From NCBI GenBank assembly GCA_012512265.1, contig JAAZEM010000141.1:1-39619 (forward strand): a DNA stretch of 39,619 bases, written 5' to 3'. The notes beneath the pieces are model-generated. The model was given only the letters and a program-made list of their open reading frames with translations. It did no database searches and was not told the origin of the DNA. Position numbers and translations under genes: made by a program. Below, piece after piece: positions 26,296 to 34,077 of this stretch. The stretch comes from Armatimonadota bacterium. Its GTDB lineage: Bacteria; Armatimonadota; JAAZEB01. Positions within the stretch are counted from its first letter, which is position 1. Every line of letters begins with the position of its first letter.

Positions 26296-27720
26296 ATGAG
26301 AGAACGCCTCCGCGAGATCCCCGCGGTGGATGAGATCCTGCGCCATGAACGGGTCGTTGGCCTGTTGGAACAGATGCCGCGCCCGCTCGCGGTAGACGCG
26401 ATCCGGTTGGTGCTGGATGGCCTGCGCCAGCGCATCCGGCAAGGCGAGGAGGTGGAGACCTCGTTGCCGGTGGTGGCCGAGGAGGCTGCGCGCGCTATCG
26501 TCCAGCGCGGCCGGCGGTCCCTGCGGCGCGCGATCAACGCTACGGGGGTTCTCTTGAACACCGGCCTGGGGCGGGCGGTCCTGGCGCCGCAGGCGGTCGA
26601 GGCGGTGTGCGAAGTCGCGGGGTCGCACTCGGTTCTGGAGGTCGAGATCGAGACGGGACGCCGTGGGTCACGGCTCGCGCCGGTCGAGCGGCTGTTACGC
26701 GCGCTCACGGGGGCGCCGGCGGCCGCCGTGGTGAACAACAACGCCGCGGCGGTCCTCCTGGCGCTGAATACGCTCGCCGCCGGGCGCGAGGTGATCATCT
26801 CGCGCGGGCAGCTCGTGGAGATCGGCGGCCAGTTCCGGATGCCGGACGTGATCCATGCGAGCGGGTGCCGCATGGTGGAAGTGGGTACCACCAACAAGAC
26901 GCACCTCTACGATTACGAAAAGGCGATCACCCCCGAGACGGCGCTCCTGCTCCACGTGCACCCGAGCAACTACCGGATCGTCGGTTTTGCCGAGCAGGTC
27001 CCTCTTCCCGATCTCGTTGCCCTCGGACACCAGCGCGGGATCCTGGTAGTCAGCGACCTCGGAAGCGGCTCGTTTTTCGACGTATCGCGCGCCGGGCTCT
27101 CCCCCGAGCCCACCGTGCCCCGAATCGTCGCGACGGGCGTCGACCTCGTCACCTTCAGCGGCGACAAGCTCCTGGGCGGTCCTCAAGCAGGGCTGCTCCT
27201 CGGCGGCGAGGAGGTGATCCGACGGATCACGCGCAACCCGCTGATGCGCGCGCTCCGGTGCGACAAGCTCACTCTGGCCGCGCTCGAGGCAACACTCCGG
27301 CTCTACCTGGAAGAGAAGACTGCCCTCCAGGAAGTTCCCATCCTGCGCGCGCTCACGCGCTCTCTGGAAGAGATCGAGGCGCTCGCCCAGCAGGTCGCAC
27401 GCGAGGCCGCGCGCCCGGGCCTGGAAGTGAGCGTCGTGGCGACCACCTGCGAGGTTGGCGGTGGATCTCTGCCCGCGGAAGAGCTTCCCAGCTTCGCCGT
27501 ACGCGTTGAGGTTGCCGGTTGCTCTCCCGAGGAGGTCGCGCGTTCGCTACGCGGGGGAGACCCGGCAATCTTTGGGCGGATCGCTCGCGATGCGTTTCTG
27601 CTCGATATGCGTGCTGTGTCGGATCAGGAAGCGGATGAAGTGGCAAGCGCGTTGTCACGCCTCACGCGCCCGCCAGACGCGGAGTGCCGGGAGGTGGGAA
27701 CCCAGGAATCGCCCTCGTGA
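26296..27720 (+). CDS. selA: L-seryl-tRNA(Sec) selenium transferase SelA
   Basis: A 474-residue PLP enzyme that converts seryl-tRNA(Sec) to selenocysteinyl-tRNA(Sec) using selenophosphate, in the cytoplasm. The N-terminal MRERLREIPAVDEIL is the tRNA-binding domain signature. INATGVLLNTGLGRA, VGTTNKTHLYDY and TFSGDKLLGGPQAG follow; the last carries the PLP lysine at residue 291. I prefer the ATG at 26296, with GGAAG eight bases upstream; an ATG at 26281 is in frame. The gene lies alone between a minus-strand signal peptidase and a minus-strand exchanger. selB, selD, tRNA(Sec) and a selenoprotein are not in the window. It implies that the organism makes selenoproteins. Confidence 0.95.
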   Translation: MRERLREIPAVDEILRHERVVGLLEQMPRPLAVDAIRLVLDGLRQRIRQGEEVETSLPVVAEEAARAIVQRGRRSLRRAINATGVLLNTGLGRAVLAPQAVEAVCEVAGSHSVLEVEIETGRRGSRLAPVERLLRALTGAPAAAVVNNNAAAVLLALNTLAAGREVIISRGQLVEIGGQFRMPDVIHASGCRMVEVGTTNKTHLYDYEKAITPETALLLHVHPSNYRIVGFAEQVPLPDLVALGHQRGILVVSDLGSGSFFDVSRAGLSPEPTVPRIVATGVDLVTFSGDKLLGGPQAGLLLGGEEVIRRITRNPLMRALRCDKLTLAALEATLRLYLEEKTALQEVPILRALTRSLEEIEALAQQVAREAARPGLEVSVVATTCEVGGGSLPAEELPSFAVRVEVAGCSPEEVARSLRGGDPAIFGRIARDAFLLDMRAVSDQEADEVASALSRLTRPPDAECREVGTQESPS

Positions 27721-27763
27721 GAGGGAAACTTCGCGGATGGGATTTGGGGTACCCCCAGAGCGC

Positions 27764-27797
27764 CGCGTGGGGAACTCTGGCCGAAGTTCCCCACGCG
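27764..27797. terminator. Strong two-way hairpin terminator between selA and the exchanger gene
   Basis: CGCGTGGGGAACT (27764-27776) and AGTTCCCCACGCG (27785-27797) form a perfect 13-bp stem with an 8-base loop, exactly between the convergent ends of selA (27720) and the exchanger gene (27829). A second short palindrome, GGGGTACCCC, lies just to the left. There is no T-rich tail, but stem strength and position fit a bidirectional terminator. Confidence 0.7.
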
Positions 27798-27828
27798 CGC
27801 TTCTTCCCGATACCGGATGAACGCCTTG

Positions 27829-29046
27829 CTACCCCTCCGAGCGGCAGCCACCAGAGCGCAGGAGGCCCAACAGATTGCGCAGCCGGTCCGGGTGCCGCGC
27901 AATGATAATGACCGCAAGGCCGAGGTACGTGAAGGCATAGATATAGCGGATATGCGTATCCGTGAAGAAGAGCTGAGTCACGAAGAGGAAGATCAGCCCG
28001 AACGCCTCCCAGACGGACATCCGGAAGTTGAGGATCACCGCGAGCGCGAAGAGCGACTGCGCGGAAGTCAGGAAGACTTCCTCCTGCTGGCGCGCGTCGA
28101 GGATCAGCCCTGATGGGCTACCCACCGAAATGCTGAAGACCAGGGGGAGCATCGCAACAAGCAGCGTCCACTGGTTGACCTTCGATGAGATCAGTGCTCC
28201 CAGGCCGAGGCTTGGAGTGCCGCGCAGGGCAAAGAGCGAGGCGACGATGAATTCGGGCGATTCCGAGGCAAGTGGCGCCAGCCACTGCACCAGCAGGAAC
28301 TCATCCACACCCCAGCGCTTCCCCGTTTCGACGAGGCCCTCCGAGAAGGGCTCTGCCGAGGCGAGGATGATCGCCGCCGCCCATACAAAGAACCCGATCA
28401 CCACGGCCCGCCGCCGCGCCTGCGGCAGGATGGAGAGCGCCAGCGGCGGACCCGTGAACTCCGGCTCCTCGTGCTCCGCCTTGGAGGCGCGCCACATATA
28501 GAGTACAAAGAGGGTGAGCAAGACCACCATGTCGATCATTCCGATCTCACCTCGCAGGGGGATGGTGAACGACCAGAGGGTGGCCAGCATCAGGAAAGTC
28601 ATCTCCGTGGACTGCCCCGGTTCCAGCGTGACCGAGCGCTTGCGGCTGCGCGCCCAGTAGAGGAGCACGACAGCCGACCATCCCAGGCCGATGAGCAAGC
28701 GGTTGGCGCCCGTCATGTTCGCGGTGGCATAGCCCATGTACTCCGGGTTCTTGCCCGCCTGCCAGGCGAAGTACATATCCACGGCGTATTCGGGCAGAAT
28801 AGAGATCAGCGCCAGGAAGGCCAGCGCCAACGACTGCGAGATGTCCATCTGCGCCACCTCGGCCGCCCACGAGAGGATGAAAGCGGCACCAAGGATCGCC
28901 AGGCCGGAGACCGCGGCCACCGCCAGGGGGTCCGCCGTCTCGTGCCAGTGCATCAGCCGTAGGATGAGCCACGGAAGCGTCAGCGCGAACGCGCCGGCGA
29001 TGAGAAGCCAGTGACCGATAAAGTTTCGCTTACTTTTGCTGCTCAA
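27829..29046 (-). CDS. CaCA-superfamily Na+/Ca2+ exchanger-like membrane protein
   Basis: A 405-residue protein with about 10-11 predicted membrane helices and the two-fold internal repeat of the calcium/cation antiporter superfamily. The alpha-repeat motifs are LALAFLALISILPEYAVD in the first half and VQWLAPLASESPEFIVASLFALRG in the second, each with an acidic residue and a proline in the ion path. It probably exchanges Ca2+ or another divalent cation for Na+ or H+ across the inner membrane. The ATG overlaps the stop of the MFS gene by four bases. It is the last gene of the recF-dciA-MFS-exchanger operon and ends at a strong hairpin. Confidence 0.85.
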   Translation of the reverse strand: MSSKSKRNFIGHWLLIAGAFALTLPWLILRLMHWHETADPLAVAAVSGLAILGAAFILSWAAEVAQMDISQSLALAFLALISILPEYAVDMYFAWQAGKNPEYMGYATANMTGANRLLIGLGWSAVVLLYWARSRKRSVTLEPGQSTEMTFLMLATLWSFTIPLRGEIGMIDMVVLLTLFVLYMWRASKAEHEEPEFTGPPLALSILPQARRRAVVIGFFVWAAAIILASAEPFSEGLVETGKRWGVDEFLLVQWLAPLASESPEFIVASLFALRGTPSLGLGALISSKVNQWTLLVAMLPLVFSISVGSPSGLILDARQQEEVFLTSAQSLFALAVILNFRMSVWEAFGLIFLFVTQLFFTDTHIRYIYAFTYLGLAVIIIARHPDRLRNLLGLLRSGGCRSEG

Positions 29047-30278
29047 CGGATTACCACCTGTCTATGCGCCGGAACTCTGCGCACATATCGAAATACAACC
29101 AGGACCGAAACCGTGAAAAGAAGCGCGCTGGCCAGGAAGGGCGCGCGGGGTCCAAGGTAGTCATACAGGCTACCGCCGACCGCGGCGCCGAGTGCAGCCC
29201 CGATCCCCTGCCCCGTGTTCATAATCCCGACCACGCCTCCACGGTGCTCGTCCCCCGCGAGCTCAGTCATCAGGGCCAGCCACGCCGGCGATGCCAGCAG
29301 GAAGCCGATGCCAAAGATGCCGGCGGTGACAACAAGGAGCGGCACGGCTCGCACCCAGGGCAGCAGCCACATTCCCACCGCGCAAATCCCCAGGCCCAGG
29401 CGCACCGCGCGGGGTTTTCCGATGCGATCCGCGAGCCGGCCCATCGGAATGGCAAAGGGTCCTACCACCAGTCCGATGTAGAGGAAGAGGTGCCCGATCT
29501 GCTCCTTCTGGACATGGATCTGCTCGTTGAGGTAGATGCTGAGCACGCCGTTCAGCATGTGCAGCCCGACGAACTGAACCACCGCGACGACCAGCATCGC
29601 CATCAGCACCGGATTGCCGCGCACGACCCTCCACGCCGAGGCGTCCGGCACCTCCTCGCCGCTGGCCGCCGGTCGCCGGTCATTTGTTGCCCGGCGCGGC
29701 GAGACGAAATAGGCCACGCCGGCCGCCATAACGAAGAAGAGTGCCAACACCCAGAAGATCGCCACCTGCGAGCCGGTGCGCGAGAAAACGCCGCTGTAGA
29801 GCAACGGGCCGGCCACGATCCCGCCGATGTACATCGCGTTGAAAAGGCTCATCGCGGTGGCGCGAATTCGCTCTTCCACCACGTCGGCAACCGTCGCGAA
29901 GAGCGCCGGCCACAGCATTGCCTCGCCAATGCCATCCAGGGCGCGAATCGCCGCCACCTGATTGGGCGACGGTCCCCGCGTGATGGCGAACGCGGCAAGC
30001 GCGGAAAGAAGTGGCCCGCAGATGATGAAGAACCGCCTCCCATAGCGGTCGCTCAGCACTCCAAAGGGGATCTTGGCCCCTGTCTCCGCCACCAGGAAGC
30101 AGACGTTGATCAGGGTGATGATCCGCACGGGAAGGCGCAGCTCGTCCTTCAGGAAGAACGGCATCCCGGCCACCGCGGTCGTCTGGTAGCCCAGCTCGGC
30201 GAGGAGGGCGATAAATGAGAGCGCGCCGGCGATGACGAGCGGGCGGGACGCAAGCCGCTTCTGGATCGCTGATGTCAT
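29043..30278 (-). CDS. Major facilitator superfamily transporter
   Basis: A 411-residue transporter with 12 predicted membrane helices. The MFS loop motif between helices 2 and 3 is visible as GVLSDRYGRRFFII, with its counterpart GRLADRIGKPRAVRLG in the second half. Helix 4-5 motifs (RALDGIGEAMLWPALFA) resemble drug/H+ antiporters. The substrate is unknown. The ATG at 30278 overlaps the dciA stop by four bases and gives the standard short basic N terminus; an upstream in-frame start at 30311 would lie within dciA. Translational coupling with dciA upstream and the exchanger downstream is clear from the overlaps. Confidence 0.88.
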   Translation of the reverse strand: MTSAIQKRLASRPLVIAGALSFIALLAELGYQTTAVAGMPFFLKDELRLPVRIITLINVCFLVAETGAKIPFGVLSDRYGRRFFIICGPLLSALAAFAITRGPSPNQVAAIRALDGIGEAMLWPALFATVADVVEERIRATAMSLFNAMYIGGIVAGPLLYSGVFSRTGSQVAIFWVLALFFVMAAGVAYFVSPRRATNDRRPAASGEEVPDASAWRVVRGNPVLMAMLVVAVVQFVGLHMLNGVLSIYLNEQIHVQKEQIGHLFLYIGLVVGPFAIPMGRLADRIGKPRAVRLGLGICAVGMWLLPWVRAVPLLVVTAGIFGIGFLLASPAWLALMTELAGDEHRGGVVGIMNTGQGIGAALGAAVGGSLYDYLGPRAPFLASALLFTVSVLVVFRYVRRVPAHRQVVIR

Positions 30279-30871
30279 GCTCTTGCCCCGCGCGGGCGGC
30301 AGATGGCACACAGCTCCGATTCACCGCGATGCGGCAGCCCGCACCGCGCGCAGCGTGCCCAACCGTGCGCCTCTTTCCAGCGGCGAATGCGAACCGAGTC
30401 GGCCCACACTCTCTCCAGGCGCGCTCGAAGATCGGGATCCGATACTCCTTCGAGAGCCTCTTCGAGCATCGCCTTATCGGCTTCCGTGAGCGCGATCTGG
30501 CTCCACTCGGAGCGATCCGGCGCCGGGAGGCGATCCGCCTCCTCGGGCTCTTCCAGGTCACTGAAGCCGCGCGCCTGGAAGCGGATATCCGCGAGCACTC
30601 CTCGTCCCAGCTCGCGCTCCAACGCCTCCATGATCGCCTTCTTGCGGAAGATCAGCTCGTGGGCCCAGGTGCTGCTCTTAGTAGCCACGAAGAGGATCCC
30701 GTCGCGAACCGCCACGGCGCGCGTGGAAGCGGCAATCTGGGGGCCGACGACTTCCGGCCATAGGGTGACGGCGCGCTGTTGAGCCAGCCGCCCGGAAAGC
30801 CCCAGGCGCGCGAACGCGGAGTCAAGCGCGTTTCCCACCGAGCCAAGCTGTCGATTCTTCCGAGGCGCCAT
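30275..30871 (-). CDS. dciA: DUF721/DciA-type replicative helicase operator with zinc-ribbon tail
   Basis: A 198-residue protein whose N-terminal part (about 8-95) matches DUF721/DciA: LWPEVVGPQIAASTRAVAVR, then GILFVATKSSTWAHELIF. DciA proteins help load or activate DnaB in bacteria that lack DnaC/DnaI. The C terminus adds an acidic linker and a C-x2-C...C-x2-C zinc-ribbon-like module (CARCGLPHRGESELCAIC) not found in all members. The ATG overlaps the recF stop by one base (TGATG), so the two are coupled. The gene symbol rests on family assignment. The pairing with recF and the nearby DnaA-box cluster supports a replication role. Confidence 0.82.
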   Translation of the reverse strand: MAPRKNRQLGSVGNALDSAFARLGLSGRLAQQRAVTLWPEVVGPQIAASTRAVAVRDGILFVATKSSTWAHELIFRKKAIMEALERELGRGVLADIRFQARGFSDLEEPEEADRLPAPDRSEWSQIALTEADKAMLEEALEGVSDPDLRARLERVWADSVRIRRWKEAHGWARCARCGLPHRGESELCAICRPRGARA

Positions 30872-32022
30872 CAGCGGTGCTGCCCCACCCTATCATCGTG
30901 TGTCATGAGATCGTCGCCGCGGGCGACCCTCCCCTCCTCAACTCTATACCGTTGCGCGTTACGCACTATCTGCGCCGGCAACATCGCCTCGTCGGTGCAG
31001 GTGACCAGCGTCTGACAACACTCTCGCACCGTGTCAAAGAGGCGCTCCCTGCGCCTCTCATCCAGCTCCGCGCCGGCGTCATCCAATAGGAGGACTGGGG
31101 CTTCCCCAACCCGCTCGCGCATTAGCTCCACCTCGGCCAGCTTGGTGGAGAGAGCTACGCTGCGCTGTTGGCCCTGCGACCCAAAAACGCGCACGTCGAC
31201 GCCTTTCACCTGGAAACCGAGGTCATCCCGATGCGGCCCAACCAACGTGATCCCCCGGGCCAGCTCCTCCTGCCGCACCTCTTCCAGCCGCGACCGAAAG
31301 GCGGAGGCGATGTCGCCTCCTGCCTCAATCGGGAGGCTGGGGAGATAGTGAATATTCAGCTCTTCCCCGGATCCGGCGATCTCCCGATAGATGCGTTGAG
31401 CATGCCGCCCCAGATCCATCGTGAAAGCGAGGCGACGCTCCATCATGCGTGCCCCCACCGCTACGAGCTGCTCACTCCAGGCATCCAGGGTCTCGGCGCT
31501 CCCGCCATGGTCGCGCAACGACTTCAACAGCCGATTGCGTTGCTCCAGGATGCGCCGATATTGGAGCAGCGCATGGCAGTATTGTGGACTGACCTGGGAG
31601 ATCTCCAGGTTCAGGAAGCGCCGGCGCAGAGAAGGTTCCCCTCGGATGATATCGAGGTCGGCCGCGGTAAAGAGGACCGCGTTGAGTTGGCCCACCACAT
31701 CGGCAACTCGGGACCGCCGAACGCCGTTGACACGCATCACGCGCCGGTCGGTCCGGCTCAGACTCACTTCAACACCCACCTCGCCACGATCCTCGCGCAA
31801 AACCTCTACCGAGGCCGTCGCGAATTCCTGCCCCCACCGGATCAACTCCACATCTTTGCCGGCGCGTGGCGAGCGACTGGTCGCAAGCAGGTAGACCGCT
31901 TCGAGGAGAGTGCTCTTTCCCTGGGCGTTGCCGCCAACTAGCACGTTGATGCCTGGCCCGGGCTCAAGGGTGACATGCGCACAAGAGCGGAAATCAACCA
32001 GCAACAACTTTTCTATCTGCAT
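30871..32022 (-). CDS. recF: DNA replication and repair protein RecF
   Basis: A 383-residue SMC-like ATPase that binds gapped DNA and works with RecO and RecR to load RecA. Walker A is GGNAQGKST at residues 30-38. The stretch LFTAADLDIIRGEPSLRRRFLN is the family signature, and SQGQQRSVALSTKLAEVELM is the ABC signature motif. Walker B is VLLLDDAGAELDERRR. I chose the ATG at 32022 (MQIEKLLLVDF), the usual RecF N terminus; the TTG at 32034 has GGAG close upstream and is an alternative. dciA overlaps its stop. dnaA and dnaN, which often precede recF, are not in the window. Confidence 0.94.
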   Translation of the reverse strand: MQIEKLLLVDFRSCAHVTLEPGPGINVLVGGNAQGKSTLLEAVYLLATSRSPRAGKDVELIRWGQEFATASVEVLREDRGEVGVEVSLSRTDRRVMRVNGVRRSRVADVVGQLNAVLFTAADLDIIRGEPSLRRRFLNLEISQVSPQYCHALLQYRRILEQRNRLLKSLRDHGGSAETLDAWSEQLVAVGARMMERRLAFTMDLGRHAQRIYREIAGSGEELNIHYLPSLPIEAGGDIASAFRSRLEEVRQEELARGITLVGPHRDDLGFQVKGVDVRVFGSQGQQRSVALSTKLAEVELMRERVGEAPVLLLDDAGAELDERRRERLFDTVRECCQTLVTCTDEAMLPAQIVRNAQRYRVEEGRVARGDDLMTHDDRVGQHR

Positions 32023-32034
32023 GAGCTCAAGCAA

Positions 32035-32453
32035 TATCTCCGCACACGCTTCTCTCGAAATGCACAGCGCGGATTCTCCAAGTTCCCTATCTTTATGGGA
32101 TCAGCTGTGGTTCTTATTAGACTGTTGAGAGTGTGATTCCTTTGCGCCCCGGAGTGAACTGAGGCCTGGCGTGGCGGGAAGCCCAGAGTGGTTAGAAGCG
32201 GCGCAACCGCGCGGTTTTCGGACGGTCGAGGGAGACCCGGTACAGAGGCGGACGGACGAGGAGAGCGATGTGGAAAACTGGTGGGACAGGTGTTGAAAAG
32301 AGCGGCGGTTATCCACATTCTCCACAAAACGCGTGGAGAGGAGCTTCATGGCAGCGTGGGTCCCACGGCTTATTGAACAACCCGTTATCCCCGGGCAGCG
32401 CAGAGAGAGGAGGGCAAGCAGCCGGCATACTCGCGCGCCTCTCTCTGTGCGCG
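32035..32453. other. Gene-free recF-hisF gap with DnaA-box cluster, candidate oriC
   Basis: No gene fits in this stretch. TTATCCACA (32309-32317), a perfect DnaA box, is directly followed by TTCTCCACA (32318-32326, one mismatch). TGTGGAAAA (32269-32277) is a one-mismatch box in reverse orientation, and TGTTGAAAA (32291-32299) and TTATCCCCG (32385-32393) are two-mismatch candidates. A locally AT-richer stretch lies at about 32090-32145. The neighbours recF and dciA are replication genes. This could be the chromosomal origin, part of one, or a DnaA-controlled promoter. Sequence alone cannot decide. Confidence 0.55.
32401..32447. terminator. Inverted repeat just downstream of hisF
   Basis: CAGAGAGAGG (32401-32410) and CCTCTCTCTG (32438-32447) pair perfectly over 10 bp with a 27-base loop, six bases past the hisF stop. 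It may end the hisF transcript or border the DnaA-box region. No T-tract follows. Confidence 0.45.
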
Positions 32454-33215
32454 TTAACCAACCTTTACCCCGTGAGCCTTCAGATACTCTTTGAGCTCAG
32501 GGATGGTGATGATCCCGAAGTGGAAGACAGAAGCGGCAAGCAAGATGGTGGCTCCTGCCTCGACCGCGTCAAGGAAGTGGCTCAGCTCACCTGCACCCCC
32601 GGAGGCAACAACGGGCGCGGAGACTGCGGCGACCATCTGCCGGATCAACGACAGCTCGTGTCCCGTCTTGGCGCCGTCTCCCGCCTTGCTCGTTGGCAAA
32701 ATGCAGCCAACGCCGTAACCGTCCACCCGCCGAGACCATTCGATCGCATCCACGCCGGTCGCCGTGCGCCCGCCGTCGATATAGACCTCGTAGCCCGAGG
32801 GAAGCGCCGGGTTCTGGTCGACATCAATTGCCACCGTCACCCGTTCCGCTCCGAACTCCTTCACCATCTCGGCGATGACCTCTGGATTGCGGAACGCCGC
32901 GCTGCTGGTCGAGACCTTGTCGGCTCCAGCTTTCAGAACCGCCTCGGCCGTGGCCACGTCGCGGATTCCGCCGCCGACGGTGAAAGGCACCGTGATGACG
33001 TCCGCCACGCGCCGGACGACGTCCAGCATCGTGTCGCGCCCCTCCACGGTCGCCGTGATGTCGAGCAACGCGAGCTCGTCAGCGCCCGCCGCGCAGTACG
33101 CGCGCGCGCACGCCACCGGATCGCCCGCGTCACGGATGTCCACGAAGTGGACTCCTTTGACGACGCGCCCGTTCTGCATGTCCAGACAGGGCATGATCTT
33201 GACACTCTGTTTCAT
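32454..33215 (-). CDS. hisF: Imidazole glycerol phosphate synthase subunit HisF
   Basis: A 253-residue TIM barrel, the cyclase subunit of IGP synthase in histidine synthesis; it uses ammonia from HisH. IMPCLDMQNGRVVKGVHFVD carries the first catalytic aspartate, and VTVAIDVDQNP the second. The phosphate loops TVGGGIRDV and VASGGAGELSHF are present. The wording KGVHFVDIRDAGDPV and GCILPTS belongs to a HisF subgroup distinct from the E. coli type; the segment usually reading TSMDxDGT is TSKAGDGA here. The ATG at 33215 has AGGAGG five bases upstream. No other his gene is in the window. Upstream, a short palindrome (33264-33277) could be an operator. Confidence 0.9.
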   Translation of the reverse strand: MKQSVKIMPCLDMQNGRVVKGVHFVDIRDAGDPVACARAYCAAGADELALLDITATVEGRDTMLDVVRRVADVITVPFTVGGGIRDVATAEAVLKAGADKVSTSSAAFRNPEVIAEMVKEFGAERVTVAIDVDQNPALPSGYEVYIDGGRTATGVDAIEWSRRVDGYGVGCILPTSKAGDGAKTGHELSLIRQMVAAVSAPVVASGGAGELSHFLDAVEAGATILLAASVFHFGIITIPELKEYLKAHGVKVG

Positions 33216-33263
33216 ATGCACCTCCTAATTGTTTCAGTGTCTTTGGAACAATAACAAAGTAGT

Positions 33264-33277
33264 TTCGCCAGGGCGAA
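33264..33277. promoter_or_regulatory. Short palindrome upstream of hisF
   Basis: TTCGCC and GGCGAA flank a 2-base centre, about 50 bases upstream of the hisF start in an AT-richer leader. It could be an operator or a small hairpin. No matching site was seen elsewhere in the window. Confidence 0.3.
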
Positions 33278-33305
33278 TCGGTTTCCTTCTGGGGTTTTCA
33301 GGTGA

Positions 33306-34073
33306 TTATTCACGGGATCGGAGGGTTGCAGTCACCAGGAAGAAGGGGAGGTGGACGACGGGAGGGAAGCCAAGGCGCGCGCGCTGGATCTGGTCGATCT
33401 GGTGGCACTCCTCCGGCGTCAGGGGAAGCGTACCGAGGAGCTGGAAGCGCTCGGGTGACGGGGGATGGACTTCCGGGAGGAGCTCGATGCGCGTCTCGAA
33501 ACCGAGCGACTGGAGCAGCCAGGGGAGTTTGCGTCCCGCGAAGGGATCGGCGCCGGCGCGAACGAGCGCGGCGATCCAGAGGTCGCGCGTGGCGATTGAA
33601 TCGGGATACTCGATCATCCCGCCGTAGTCCGGCTCGATGGCGATGAGGACGCCCTCCCTCTGGAGAACACGCCGGACTTCCCGGAGCACCGCGGGCAGCT
33701 CCATCCACATCAGTGCGCACTGGCTGAAGACGAGGTCGAAGCTGGCGGCGGCGAACGGAAGCCGGGCGGCATCTGCACAGACGCGAGAAGCGCCCCGAAA
33801 CGCCTCCGGATCCGCCTGTAGAGCCTCGAGAGAGCGGTCGAGCGCGACGATCAGGGCGGCTTCGTCCTGGGGGCTCTCCCTGGAACCGGGCGGTCGAGGG
33901 ATCTCGGTGCGGCGCACGAGCTCCTCGGTCACCGCGCCGGGACCAGCTCCCAGGTCCAGAATTCGCCTGCGATGGGCGATGCCGGCGCGGCGGAGCAGCC
34001 GGGCGCGCGCGGGCGCCAGCCAGGCCGCCTGCATCCGGAGGAGGTCGCGCTCGCTCGCTTCTCCCGGGATCAC
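33306..34073 (-). CDS. Class I SAM-dependent methyltransferase
   Basis: A 255-residue Rossmann-fold methyltransferase. Motif I is ILDLGAGPGAVTEELV near residues 37-52, an acidic residue follows in VALDRSLEAL, and motif IV-like SFDLVFSQCALMWMELP and VLREVRRVLQREGVLIAIEPDYGGM come later, typical of UbiE/Methyltransf_11 proteins. The substrate is unknown. The start is uncertain: the GTG at 34073 lies five bases after the DUF2207-like stop with GGCGG upstream; an ATG at 34034 has no ribosome-binding site. A longer frame back to 34682 only runs antiframe through the membrane-protein gene. It is the last gene of the radical SAM / DUF2207 operon and may be a tailoring enzyme for it. Confidence 0.8.
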   Translation of the reverse strand: MIPGEASERDLLRMQAAWLAPARARLLRRAGIAHRRRILDLGAGPGAVTEELVRRTEIPRPPGSRESPQDEAALIVALDRSLEALQADPEAFRGASRVCADAARLPFAAASFDLVFSQCALMWMELPAVLREVRRVLQREGVLIAIEPDYGGMIEYPDSIATRDLWIAALVRAGADPFAGRKLPWLLQSLGFETRIELLPEVHPPSPERFQLLGTLPLTPEECHQIDQIQRARLGFPPVVHLPFFLVTATLRSRE

Positions 34074-34077
34074 CGGC

